A stretch of DNA of 64,000 nucleotides from Flavobacterium ginsenosidimutans. Its GTDB lineage: Bacteria > Bacteroidota > Bacteroidia > Flavobacteriales > Flavobacteriaceae. Position 1 is the stretch's first letter; each line of letters opens with the position of its first letter. The notes beneath the pieces were generated by a model that saw only the letters and a program-made list of their open reading frames with translations, did not search any database and was not told the origin of the DNA. The position numbers and the translations under genes were made by a program. Below are positions 52,176-60,612 of the stretch, one piece after another. Where the stretch lies: NCBI RefSeq assembly GCF_003254625.1, contig NZ_QJRJ01000080.1, positions 124,001 to 188,000 of the forward strand. Reading direction: 5' to 3'.

Positions 52176-52979
52176 TTAATCTGCACCACCATCGACGCTA
52201 TCAAATGTTTCGCGTTCTTTTGGTTTTACGCTGTATTTTAATGAAACCATTGGTCCGTAGTAAACATCAAATTGGGTTCCGTTTGTACGCAGCTGCATCT
52301 GCCCTATTATGCCTGCCAAAAAATGAATATTCGGCGTAATTCCCGCAGTATAATAAACCGATAATCTGAAGATATCAAAATGTTCATCGGCATAATCTTT
52401 AGAAGCAAATTTTAGCATCAATTCTGTGTAATATCCAATATTTGGTGCCAGAAAAATTGGCTTTTCTTTGCTTTGTCTTAAATAATGATTGACTCCAAAA
52501 CGGGCTCTTATTCTGGGTATCGTCTGGTGATTGCCGTTTCTATCATCAAAAAATTTGGTTTCAAAACGCACTTGTTCGAAAATAGATCCTTTTGGCATTT
52601 CCTGAGTATAGGTTCCCATAACAATCAATCTATTTTCTAAAGTTTTGTAATTCCCCGCTTCTTCTACTGCATATTTTTGATTGTGGGCATATCCTAACCA
52701 AAGCTTCATATTTTTAAACCCAGAATAAATAATCCAAGGTCTTATTACTTTTCGTTGCGTATATTCAAAAGGATTTCCGTTGGTATAAGCACCTTGCGTT
52801 ACGAGCTGCATATCTGCCTGACCGCTCAAATTCCACTTTTCTATTAACGGAAACGCAACATCAACTTCACTTATAGATGCTGGAATAAATCCTATTGTGT
52901 AAGGAGCGCCTTGGGCTTTTAAAATTTGAGACAGAATGATGCAACAGAATAAAAGAAAACTTTTTTTAAATAAACTCAT
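52176..52979 (-). CDS. Outer-membrane beta-barrel protein, DUF2490-like
   Basis: The 267-residue protein has the signal peptide KKSFLLFCCIILSQILKAQG. The rest alternates strands and ends VYYGPMVSLKYSVK, as in small barrels. Motifs such as WNLSGQADMQLVTQGAY, RPWIIYSGFKNMKLWLGY and YLRQSKEKPIFLAPNIGYYTELM resemble DUF2490 proteins. The function of the family is unknown. It lies just upstream of nagA on the same strand (88 nt gap) and may be co-transcribed with it. A role in sugar uptake is possible but not shown. Confidence 0.65.
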   Translation of the reverse strand: MSLFKKSFLLFCCIILSQILKAQGAPYTIGFIPASISEVDVAFPLIEKWNLSGQADMQLVTQGAYTNGNPFEYTQRKVIRPWIIYSGFKNMKLWLGYAHNQKYAVEEAGNYKTLENRLIVMGTYTQEMPKGSIFEQVRFETKFFDDRNGNHQTIPRIRARFGVNHYLRQSKEKPIFLAPNIGYYTELMLKFASKDYADEHFDIFRLSVYYTAGITPNIHFLAGIIGQMQLRTNGTQFDVYYGPMVSLKYSVKPKERETFDSVDGGAD

Positions 52980-53056
52980 AATCAGTCAATATTAAATTAC
53001 ACGGCTGCTAAATAGGAAAGTCTATCAAATTTAAATAAAGATGTTTTTAACTTTTT

Positions 53057-53097
53057 AAAAAAGCGGTTTCATGTTATAATTTGAAACCGCTTTTTTA
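53057..53097. terminator. Intergenic hairpin AAAAAAGCGGTTTC/GAAACCGCTTTTTT
   Basis: A 14-bp perfect stem with a 12-nt loop and T/A runs on both sides, in the gap between the DUF2490-like and TolC genes. It is downstream of the TolC gene on the minus strand and looks like an intrinsic terminator. Confidence 0.72.
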
Positions 53098-53113
53098 AAC
53101 ATTTCTTCCAAAC

Positions 53114-53147
53114 AAAAAAGCTTTAGAAAAATATCTAAAGCTTTTTT
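53114..53147. terminator. Second intergenic hairpin AAAAAAGCTTTAGA/TCTAAAGCTTTTTT
   Basis: A 14-bp perfect stem with a 6-nt loop and T/A runs, directly next to the previous hairpin. The two in tandem would end the exporter operon firmly. Confidence 0.7.
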
Positions 53148-53217
53148 AAAATTTAAATTCTGAAAACTAATAATGCAGACAGGTACAAAGCTGACTGTTA
53201 TTTTTGTGTACAAATGA

Positions 53218-53407
53218 TATTTCGCCCCTCTGGGGCTATTTTAGAGATCAAACATACATTCCTATAAATATTTCGTCCCGCTGGAACTACCAACATTTCG
53301 TCCCGCTGGGACTTTTAAAAACCATCTTATAGCTCTGGAAGAGCGAAATATTTATAGCTAAAAATCTATGCTCCCTAATTTAGAAGCTCCAGAGGAGCGA
53401 CATATTA
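53218..53407. repeat. Palindromic repeat cluster of the GCTCC.AGAGGAGC / GTCCCGCTGGGAC type
   Basis: Several short palindromes follow one another: GCCCCTCTGGGGC, GTCCCGCTGGAAC, GTCCCGCTGGGAC, GCTCTGGAAGAGC and GCTCCAGAGGAGC. They are separated by ATATTTCG/CGAAATAT and TATAGC/TATAAATATT spacers. Such clusters are dispersed repeats in Bacteroidota. No coding signal is seen. Confidence 0.72.
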
Positions 53408-53451
53408 GATTCTTCTAAATTTCAACAATTCGATTATAAATCGAAACCTTA

Positions 53452-54849
53452 TTAATCTGGATTTGCCAATATTTTATACAATTCGGCATTCGACAGATAA
53501 AACTGATTCTCTAAACTTATTTGTGACAATTTTGCGCTAACCAAATTGTTTTCTCTTGAATTGATTAGGAAAATCGAACTCTCTCCAAATGAAAATAATT
53601 TTTCTTCTGAATTCAGCATCGTCATATAATCTTGTACGAGATTGTCGATTACGATTTTCTGTTTTCTTAACGAAGCAATTTCTGTCTGCTGCGCTTTGAT
53701 TTTATTTTTAAGTTCCAATCGCTGCTGTCCAATATCATATTGCATATCCTGAATTTTCAGTTTAGCCATTTTCAAACTTCCGCGTTCTTTTCTTAAGAAA
53801 ATAGGAAAGCTGAAATCGATGTTAAACTTATAATCATCGGCGTTGAAATTATTCCAATAATTGGGTTCTGAAATGTAATTGTAGCCCACATTTATTTTCG
53901 GAAGCAATGAATTAGCTTTTAGCTGGCGGTTGACTTCCAAAATATCCATTTTAGTTTCTAAAGACTGAATTTTTGGGTGCGAGTCTAACGATTCAACATC
54001 GACCATCATAGCATCTGTTTTCAAAGTTTCCTCAATGGTCTGAATTAGGTTTTGTTCTGGTTTTACCAAATCTCCCAATTCAACTGGAACATTTTCAATC
54101 CATAAAAAATTGGCTAATTTCAGTTTCGCTTTCGCTAATTTCAAATTTCCGTTTTCAACATTCAGTTCTCTGTTTCTTACGGTAATTTTAGCTTCAACGC
54201 TGTCAATTGCTGGCGCATCTCCTGCTGCGATTAGTTTTTTAACCCCTTCAAAACGAGTGCTCGCAAAGCCTAAATAGTTTTTATACAATTCTGCTTCGTT
54301 ATAACTTCTTCTCCATTCAAAATAAGCTTCGCTCGCCTGATATAAAATTTCAATAGCTCTTAGTTTTCGTTGTGCATCACTCAGTTTTACCTGAAGTTTT
54401 CCTTCTCTAACATCGGCCATTCTTTGGTTAATAAACATTCCCTGCCCTAAAGCAACGTTAATTCCAAGCGAAGTTAAACCTGCCTCAGGCGTTTTGTTCT
54501 GCGGATTGTAATATTCTCCACTTGTATCGTCAAAACCTGCTTTAATCTCCACTCCATACCAAGTTGGAATTTTGAAACTGCTGTTTAATAACGAATAATA
54601 TTCTGTGCCTTTAAATTCTTTCTTATTGTAATCTACTTCAAGTTTTGGATCAAATCCGCCTCGTGCCATCATCAGCTTTGCTTGAGCGTTTGTCACTTCA
54701 AGATTAGCTTGTTTAACCAAAGGATGATACTTTTTTACATATCCCAAAAACTCGATAAAAGTAAGTTCCTCTTGATTAAAATTCTGACTTTGCAGCGTAG
54801 AAAAACAAAATAGTATTAAGAAAGAAAACAGTTTTACTAGATTTCTCAT
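53452..54849 (-). CDS. TolC-family outer membrane protein
   Basis: ATG at 54849 gives 465 residues with the signal peptide MRNLVKLFSFLILFCFSTLQSQ; the open frame upstream overlaps the adaptor gene and is lysine-rich noise. TolC-type helices follow: TFIEFLGYVKKYHPLVKQANLEVTNAQAK and RGSLKMAKLKIQDMQYDIGQQRLELKNKIKAQQTEI. The C-terminal part contains the channel-closing region (FLINSRENNLVSAKLSQISLENQFYLS). It provides the outer-membrane exit for the ABC/HlyD exporter encoded directly upstream; the adaptor stop lies 2 nt before its start. Confidence 0.92.
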   Translation of the reverse strand: MRNLVKLFSFLILFCFSTLQSQNFNQEELTFIEFLGYVKKYHPLVKQANLEVTNAQAKLMMARGGFDPKLEVDYNKKEFKGTEYYSLLNSSFKIPTWYGVEIKAGFDDTSGEYYNPQNKTPEAGLTSLGINVALGQGMFINQRMADVREGKLQVKLSDAQRKLRAIEILYQASEAYFEWRRSYNEAELYKNYLGFASTRFEGVKKLIAAGDAPAIDSVEAKITVRNRELNVENGNLKLAKAKLKLANFLWIENVPVELGDLVKPEQNLIQTIEETLKTDAMMVDVESLDSHPKIQSLETKMDILEVNRQLKANSLLPKINVGYNYISEPNYWNNFNADDYKFNIDFSFPIFLRKERGSLKMAKLKIQDMQYDIGQQRLELKNKIKAQQTEIASLRKQKIVIDNLVQDYMTMLNSEEKLFSFGESSIFLINSRENNLVSAKLSQISLENQFYLSNAELYKILANPD

Positions 54850-54850
54850 T

Positions 54851-56203
54851 TTACTTTTTCTCCTTTCCTTTTTCTTCTTTTTCTCCTGAATTGTAATAAT
54901 TTGGTGGGAAACCATTCAAGTTTCGCCAAATCTCGTACCATACCGAAACGGTTTCTAACAATGCAATACTTTGCGCACCAGCACCAATACTCAATTCTTT
55001 TGGCCAGTGACGGTCTTCTCCATCTGGTGAAACTAAAATTCTGTATTTTCCGTTCGGGCTTATAAAATTTTCTATCGCTACAACTTTACCGCCGTAAGTT
55101 CCATAAGATAATCCAGGCCATCCAGAAAATACGATTCTAGGCCATCCGTCAAACCAAACACGAACTTTTGCACCACGATGAACAAGCGGTAAATCGATTG
55201 GATCTACATAGGTTTCTACCGCAATATCGTATTTAGCCGGCATAATGCTTACTACAGGAGTTCCTTCTTTAATTGTTTCTCCAAGACCAGCCAATAATGC
55301 ACGGTTTACATAACCGCTTTGTGGCGCTGTTATATAGTACAAACCATTTCTTAATCTGTAGTTTGTATATTGGTTTTCCAATTTATTTACCTGAGCTTCT
55401 GTATCGTATTGCGTACTTAAAGCGGTAAACTTATCACTTCTAGATTTTGATATTTTTTCGGCATATTCAGCAGTAATTCTATTGATTTCTACTTTCGCAT
55501 TAATCAATTCGTTTCTACTGCTCAATAATTTATTTTCCTGAGTGATAATGTATGCTTCAGATTCCTGAAGTTTTAATCTTTTCTGCTCGACATCAGTCAT
55601 GGGTTTAAGACCTTCTTTGTTTAAGGCAGTCGAACGGTCAAATTGCGTTTTAGCAATTCTCAATTGTGTTCTAACCGCAACAAGATCCATACTGTCGCTT
55701 TTTATTTTCAACTGTGCCTGACGAATTTTATTCTGAGCCTGCTGCAACTTCAATTGTCTTTCTGTAGTAAGCGATTGTGCCTGAACATCAAGCGAATTTA
55801 CTTTATCACCGTACGATTCAGCAGCCATCTTTTTGGCATCAACTTGTTGTTTGGTATTTCCAACCAAATTTGGATCTAAGTAATCTTCTTTTATTTCCGA
55901 AATAAAAAGAATCGTATCTCCTTTTTTTACATAATCACCTTCTTTTACAAACCATTTTTCAATTCGTCCCGCAATTGCATTATGAACCGTTTGAGGTCTT
56001 TGATCTGGCTTTAAAGTTGTTACAGAACCACTTCCTGAAATATTTTGCGTCCAAGGCAGAAAAAGGCATAAGACAGCAAAAATCAAAAATCCAATTATGA
56101 CTCTATTTAAAATTTTATAGTGAGGTCTTCGGGCAACGCTTGTAATCGATTTGTATTTGCCCGGCGTTATAAGTACGTTATTATCTTTAGATATATTGAG
56201 CAT
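54851..56203 (-). CDS. HlyD-type membrane fusion protein
   Basis: The 450-residue protein has one membrane helix (about 33-52, IIGFLIFAVLCLFLPW). A biotinyl-lipoyl-like domain (about 75-110, AIAGRIEKWFVKEGDYVKKGDTILFISE) is followed by a long coiled coil (about 125-280). The beta-barrel part contains ITAPQSGYVNRALLAGLGETIKEGTPVVSIMPA. It links the inner-membrane ABC protein to the TolC channel. The start lies 2 nt after the ABC gene. Together the three genes make a type I-like exporter. Confidence 0.92.
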   Translation of the reverse strand: MLNISKDNNVLITPGKYKSITSVARRPHYKILNRVIIGFLIFAVLCLFLPWTQNISGSGSVTTLKPDQRPQTVHNAIAGRIEKWFVKEGDYVKKGDTILFISEIKEDYLDPNLVGNTKQQVDAKKMAAESYGDKVNSLDVQAQSLTTERQLKLQQAQNKIRQAQLKIKSDSMDLVAVRTQLRIAKTQFDRSTALNKEGLKPMTDVEQKRLKLQESEAYIITQENKLLSSRNELINAKVEINRITAEYAEKISKSRSDKFTALSTQYDTEAQVNKLENQYTNYRLRNGLYYITAPQSGYVNRALLAGLGETIKEGTPVVSIMPAKYDIAVETYVDPIDLPLVHRGAKVRVWFDGWPRIVFSGWPGLSYGTYGGKVVAIENFISPNGKYRILVSPDGEDRHWPKELSIGAGAQSIALLETVSVWYEIWRNLNGFPPNYYNSGEKEEKGKEKK

Positions 56204-56205
56204 GA

Positions 56206-57861
56206 TTAAAGCTTTATGTCGTTAATAATTTTTCCGTCATCAATCGTGATCATACGACTGCATTTGCTTTTCCAAATATCATTTTTAGAAGTTACAATAA
56301 CAGTCCAGTCATTTTCTTCAGAAAGTAAAAAATCAACAATTTTACTCGAAGTCAATTCGTCCATTTTATCAACTGGATCTTCTAAGAATAAGATATTTGG
56401 CTTACTAACAATACTTCTTGCCAAAAGAATTTTTTGAACATCTGAAGCAGAAAGTTCACGACCTCCGGGATGAATTTGATTTTCCAATCCGTTCTCGAAA
56501 GTTTTAATGTACGGTGTAAGACCAACATTATCTAAAGCCCATTTTAAATCATCGCTATTTAATTCTTCATTTCCAAAAACAATATTCTCACGAATTGTTC
56601 CTGCAAAAAGTGTATCGCCTTGCAAGTATGTTCCCGCCTGCGCTCTGTATGTATCTTCGCTAAGGCGATTCATATAATTATCGGTCACATACATTGCTCC
56701 GCTTTCTGGTTCCAAAACGCCTGAAAGCAGTCGCAATAAGGTACTTTTTCCAGCACCATTTGTTCCTGTAAGAATGATTTTTTCTCCTTGAGATATTTTT
56801 AAATTGATATTCTTCAGTGATTTTTTGTTGTGTTGTGGATAATTGTAATTGATACTTTCAGTTTCTATATTGATTCCTTTTTCAGTTTTATCTGAAGTTT
56901 GAGGAATGCATGAAATTTCCATATCAGTAACTTGACCGATTTTTTCAACAGAAGTCAATACATCGTAGAAAGACTCTAATCCGAAAATGATTTTTTCTAC
57001 CGAATTGATTAATAATACAATTACGATTTCAGCTGCTACGAACTGCCCTATGTTCATTTGGTGGTGAATTACCAGAAAACCACCGATCGATAATAAGGCA
57101 GCAGTAACAATTACTTTAAAAATAGTAAGCTGAATATATTGTTTCTTCATTACCTGAAAGTGCTTTTCACGGTAATTTACATAGTTGGTTGCATATTTGT
57201 CATTTCGTTCCAAAGCATATTCGAAAGCTCCTTTTCGTCGGAAACTTTCTCTGTTTCTAGCAATTTCCTGAAGCCAAGCCGCAACTTTATATTTAAATTT
57301 AGATTCGTTCAAACTGGTTTCTAAACCATCTTTGTACGAAAATTTAAAAATTACCCATAAAATCACAATAAAAAGAAGTCCAATAACCATAAAGAAAGAA
57401 TGGTAAAGAACCAATAAAATAATCCCTAGACCAACTTGAAGAAATGCTGTACAGAAATCTAATAAAAGTTTTGCTGTTCCTTTTTGCACCATCAAAGTAT
57501 CGAAAAAACGATTTGCTTTTTCTGGAGCGTACTCCGAGTACATTTCTTTAAATTTAATCAAAGGCATTCTGTAGGCAAATTCGAAAGAAGAACGAACGAA
57601 AATTCGCTGCTGCAGATTCTCTACAATACGCAGCTGTAAAATCGTTAAAACTCCTCCAAAACCAACTCCAACCGTAACTAGAATCACAAGAATGATCCAA
57701 GAAACACTGAGCTGTCCGCTTTGAATAAAATTAATAATAGCTTGGATTCCCAAAGGCAGAGAAAGATTTACTAACCCTGCAAAAGCAGCATAGAAGATAA
57801 TTTGATATACATCGCGCTTATCGAGCTGCAATAAGTTATAAAAACGTTTAAATGGTGTCAT
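56206..57861 (-). CDS. ABC exporter half-transporter with atypical nucleotide-binding domain
   Basis: The 551-residue protein has six membrane helices (20-310) and a C-terminal nucleotide-binding domain (335-545). Walker A (GTNGAGKST) and the Q-loop (YLQGDTLFAGTIRENI) are intact. The signature is LSASDVQK instead of LSGGQ, Walker B reads ILFLEDPVD where DE is expected, and the H-loop reads IVTSKND with no histidine. It may hydrolyse ATP poorly or need a partner. It has no peptidase domain. Cargo is unknown. It is first of the exporter trio and follows a hypothetical gene by 101 nt. Confidence 0.88.
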   Translation of the reverse strand: MTPFKRFYNLLQLDKRDVYQIIFYAAFAGLVNLSLPLGIQAIINFIQSGQLSVSWIILVILVTVGVGFGGVLTILQLRIVENLQQRIFVRSSFEFAYRMPLIKFKEMYSEYAPEKANRFFDTLMVQKGTAKLLLDFCTAFLQVGLGIILLVLYHSFFMVIGLLFIVILWVIFKFSYKDGLETSLNESKFKYKVAAWLQEIARNRESFRRKGAFEYALERNDKYATNYVNYREKHFQVMKKQYIQLTIFKVIVTAALLSIGGFLVIHHQMNIGQFVAAEIVIVLLINSVEKIIFGLESFYDVLTSVEKIGQVTDMEISCIPQTSDKTEKGINIETESINYNYPQHNKKSLKNINLKISQGEKIILTGTNGAGKSTLLRLLSGVLEPESGAMYVTDNYMNRLSEDTYRAQAGTYLQGDTLFAGTIRENIVFGNEELNSDDLKWALDNVGLTPYIKTFENGLENQIHPGGRELSASDVQKILLARSIVSKPNILFLEDPVDKMDELTSSKIVDFLLSEENDWTVIVTSKNDIWKSKCSRMITIDDGKIINDIKL

Positions 57862-57962
57862 GAATTTAAGTATAAATACAAGATTATTACATAGAATAAA
57901 TATACGGCAAAAACCGCATTCAGGACGAAGATTTTTTATCCTAATCCCTAAAAAACAAGTAT

Positions 57963-58367
57963 TTATGAATTCACCCGAGGAGGCGGTATATCTATTTTGC
58001 CATGAAAACCAAACGAGAATATTGTATTATCAATATATTCTTTCCCTTCTGATTCTATTAAAAAATAAAAATTAGGCATCAGTGATTCTGATGAAATCAA
58101 ATATTCCATTAAAGGAATTCCTTTTGCTAATTTGGCTGTTTTGGTATCTTTTGTTTTGTAATCGTCCAATTCTTCTGGAATTCCGTCACATTTGAAGATT
58201 TTTTTTAGAAAGTTACACGTAATCCCTTTAACCGTGTAGGTTTCAGCGTTTGCATTGATGATTCTGCCTACACTATTTGAGATGTTTAAACTGCTTATTA
58301 GAAAATAGCCGACAAGTAACGCCTGAAGGCATTTACATAAAAAGCTATTTCTAATTTTATTCAACAT
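57963..58367 (-). CDS. Hypothetical protein with N-terminal membrane segment
   Basis: The 134-residue protein has a hydrophobic segment near residues 15-33 (LQALLVGYFLISSLNIS) that could be a signal or anchor. The mature part contains two Cys (GITCNFLKKIFKCDG) and ends with IDIPPPRVNS. I do not recognise a family. It lies 101 nt upstream of the ABC exporter gene on the same strand and could be its substrate or an accessory protein, but nothing in the sequence proves this. Confidence 0.55.
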   Translation of the reverse strand: MLNKIRNSFLCKCLQALLVGYFLISSLNISNSVGRIINANAETYTVKGITCNFLKKIFKCDGIPEELDDYKTKDTKTAKLAKGIPLMEYLISSESLMPNFYFLIESEGKEYIDNTIFSFGFHGKIDIPPPRVNS

Positions 58368-58720
58368 ACTCTAAAAAAGGCTTGAAGTTTAATCAAATCA
58401 CATTAATTTAATTCAAAATCTCAGTGATTTAAGGCGTTTATTACAATTTTTCTGAGCGCGCAATTTAGAGCCAATTTTTTTGTAGAACATTAAAATAACA
58501 TTAGAATTTAGAATCATTCAAAACTTTAGAATTATATTAACAAGGCATTCTTACAGGCTATCGGAATTATGTAACGACAAATTACAATTCTATAACTCAT
58601 ACCGTTTTTAGCGTTTTACTTTTGGTATTTGAAAAATTTGACAAAGTACAATAAAGAAATATAAAAGTGTTACCTATTAAAGAAACTCCATTTATAAACG
58701 ATTTAATACAGAATCAAGAC
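58368..58720. other. Divergent intergenic region before the DUF1810 gene
   Basis: AT-rich DNA between two divergent genes. It must hold both promoters. TTTTGGTATTTG near 58620-58631 resembles Bacteroidota promoter elements. A GTG start at 58667 would extend the DUF1810 protein by 18 residues into this region. No other feature is seen. Confidence 0.4.
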
Positions 58721-59182
58721 ATGATTTACGCGAAAAATGATTTGACCCGATTTTTAGATGCTCAAAATAAACTGTATTTAACTGCTTTATCTGAAATTAA
58801 AAAAGGTAAAAAAGAAACGCATTGGATGTGGTTTATTTTTCCGCAGATTAAAGGATTGGGGAAAAGTACAATATCTGATTATTATGCTGTAGCAGATTTA
58901 AAAGAAGCGACAGAATTTTTAAATCATCCCATTTTATCCAAACATTTAATTGAGATTTCGAAAGTTTTGCTGACATTAAACAAAAAATCGGCTGAAGGAA
59001 TTCTGGGAGAATTGGGAGCAAAAAAATTACATTCTTCTATGAGTTTATTTGTTCAGGTACAAAATGCGCATCCTGTATTTCAGCAAGTTTTAGATACTTT
59101 TTTCTTCGGACATTTGGATCAACTAACTTTAAATTTTACTCAAAAAACTGCTGTAAATTTGCCAATTGCAGTACTTTCTTAA
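58721..59182 (+). CDS. DUF1810-family protein
   Basis: ATG at 58721 is preferred (153 residues, MIYAKNDLTRFLDAQNKLY), because DUF1810 proteins start just before a DL.RF..AQ motif; a GTG at 58667 would add 18 residues. Family signatures are THWMWFIFPQIKGLGKST, YYAVADLKEATEFLNHPIL, LGELGAKKLHSSMSLF and DTFFFGHLDQLTL. The protein is compact and probably cytoplasmic. The function is unknown; the family also includes the calpastatin-annotated bacterial proteins. It is a single-gene unit with a terminator directly behind. Confidence 0.9.
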   Translation: MIYAKNDLTRFLDAQNKLYLTALSEIKKGKKETHWMWFIFPQIKGLGKSTISDYYAVADLKEATEFLNHPILSKHLIEISKVLLTLNKKSAEGILGELGAKKLHSSMSLFVQVQNAHPVFQQVLDTFFFGHLDQLTLNFTQKTAVNLPIAVLS

Positions 59183-59197
59183 TATTCTTAGGACTCT

Positions 59198-59236
59198 AAA
59201 AAAGCGGTTATTTCAAATTGAAATAACCGCTTTTTT
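59198..59236 (+). terminator. Terminator of the DUF1810 gene
   Basis: AAAAAAGCGGTTATTTCAA and TTGAAATAACCGCTTTTTT form a near-perfect 19-bp stem with almost no loop, 16 nt past the stop codon. Confidence 0.82.
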
Positions 59237-59258
59237 ATTTTTATACATATCTCCTAAT

Positions 59259-59380
59259 CATTCCGTAGGAATGTTTGATTGGTCTTATTATTAAAATGAT
59301 GCAAAAATCAAACGTTCCTACGGAACGTAAACATCATAACAATATAATTTTTTCTACCGATCAAATGTTCCTACGGAACA
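59259..59380. repeat. Palindromic repeat cluster of the TTCCGTAGGAA type
   Basis: CATTCCGTAGGAATG, CGTTCCTACGGAACG and TGTTCCTACGGAACA are separated by TTTGATTGG and TTCTACCGATCAAA spacers. This is the same family as 36797-36955 and 60322-60538. Confidence 0.8.
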
Positions 59381-59397
59381 AAAAAATTATTCGCCTT

Positions 59398-59550
59398 TTA
59401 TTTTAACGGATTGGCTTTTACACCTTCATTGGTCAAAACAACAGGTTTGATAAAGCCATTTTCGTCAAAAAACATTTTAAAGTATTGAATCTGAGCAGAA
59501 ACTTTTCCAGAAAAGCTATTTTTGAGAATGAGAACATTACAGAATAAAAC
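59398..59550 (-). pseudogene. C-terminal remnant of an unknown gene
   Basis: On the minus strand a frame ending in a stop at 59398 reads NSFSGKVSAQIQYFKMFFDE and then NGFIKPVVLTNEGVKANPLK. This is protein-like, with balanced composition, but there is a stop 50 codons upstream (59551-59553) and no suitable start. It looks like the tail of a longer gene whose 5' part has been replaced by the AAA ATPase gene region. The family is not recognised. Confidence 0.4.
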
Positions 59551-59576
59551 TTAATTTTGCAGCAAATTAAACGCTG

Positions 59577-60290
59577 ATGAACCTGAATGATCTTACTGTA
59601 ATTGATAATGAAAAAATTGCTTTAGACGATTTATTTTTTAGTGCTGAAAATAAAGCTTCTTTGCTTCAAATTATCAAAGAGCATCAATATGTTGACGAAT
59701 TAAAAAAGTATAATCTTAAAGTTGATAATAAAATTTTACTGCACGGAAGTTCTGGCTGCGGAAAAACGACAACAGCAAAAGCAATTGCCAATACTTTAAA
59801 TAAAAAAATTATCATTGTCAACCTCAGCACCGTTATCGATTCTAGAATTGGTGAAACTTCTAAAAACTTAAAAGCAATTTTTGATAGAGCAATTCTAGAA
59901 AGAGCTGTTTTATTTTTGGATGAATTTGATCAAATTGGAAAAAGCCGAGACAGCGACGATAAAGATGTGGGCGAAATGAGACGTTTGGTAAACACTATAA
60001 TTCAGCTTTTTGATTATTTCCCTTCTGATAGTTTATTGATCTGTGCAACCAATCATTACGAAATAATAGACAGCGCTTTATTGAGAAGATTTCAGCTTCG
60101 TTTGAAATATGAAATGCCTTCAGAAAAACAGCTGGATATTTATTATGATAAAATCTTAGGCTGTTTTCCAGAGCATTTCCAAAATATAGAAAGACGTTAC
60201 GCTACCTCTTATGCTGAGGCTTTAGATTACATAAATACAACAATGAAAAAACAGATTATTGCTGCTTTAGATTCAAATAAAAATGCATAA
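59577..60290 (+). CDS. Small AAA+ ATPase
   Basis: The 237-residue protein is a single AAA domain with a short N-terminal extension. Walker A is LHGSSGCGKTTTAKAIA (Lys63), Walker B is VLFLDEFDQIG (Asp115, Glu116), sensor 1 is LICATNH and the arginine fingers lie in ALLRRFQLRL (170-171). The C-terminal lid is short. Such small AAA proteins are often paired with a partner (for example a protease), but no partner gene lies beside it here. It appears to be a single-gene unit. The function is unknown. Confidence 0.88.
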   Translation: MNLNDLTVIDNEKIALDDLFFSAENKASLLQIIKEHQYVDELKKYNLKVDNKILLHGSSGCGKTTTAKAIANTLNKKIIIVNLSTVIDSRIGETSKNLKAIFDRAILERAVLFLDEFDQIGKSRDSDDKDVGEMRRLVNTIIQLFDYFPSDSLLICATNHYEIIDSALLRRFQLRLKYEMPSEKQLDIYYDKILGCFPEHFQNIERRYATSYAEALDYINTTMKKQIIAALDSNKNA

Positions 60291-60321
60291 AATTTCTCAA
60301 AAATTATTTGTTCTGTAAAAA

Positions 60322-60538
60322 CATTTCATCGGTAGAAATTAATATTGTTATCGTTATTTTACGTTCCGTAGGAACGTTTGATTTAATATCATTTTTAAAC
60401 AATCTGATATATCAGACGTTCCTACGGAACGTAATTGTGCGGTTTCCTTTTTTTACCGATGAAACGTTCCTACGGAACGTAAAATTGCTATGTGAATTTT
60501 AATTTTAGCCCCCAGACATTCCTTCGGAATGAAATGTT
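60322..60538. repeat. Palindromic repeat cluster of the TTCCGTAGGAA type (largest copy)
   Basis: ACGTTCCGTAGGAACGT, ACGTTCCTACGGAACGT (twice) and CATTCCTTCGGAATG are joined by TTTCATCGGTAGAAA and its complement TTACCGATGAAA. The cluster fills the gap between the convergent AAA ATPase and GT2 genes. Confidence 0.82.
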
Positions 60539-60546
60539 ATTTAATC

Positions 60547-60577
60547 AAAAAACCCGCTGCATAATACAGCGGGTTTT
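60547..60577 (-). terminator. Terminator between the AAA ATPase and GT2 genes
   Basis: AACCCGCTG and CAGCGGGTT form a 9-bp stem with a 7-nt loop and A/T runs on both sides, 36 nt past the GT2 stop codon. It is bidirectional by sequence. Confidence 0.78.
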
Positions 60578-60612
60578 CATTTGGCGGAGTTTTATATAGA
60601 ATAGAATGAATA

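Noticed and set aside
53218..60538. Regularly spaced palindromes that might look like a CRISPR array.
   Set aside because: Units differ in sequence and spacing, spacers are themselves repeated, and there are no cas genes. They fit dispersed palindromic elements.
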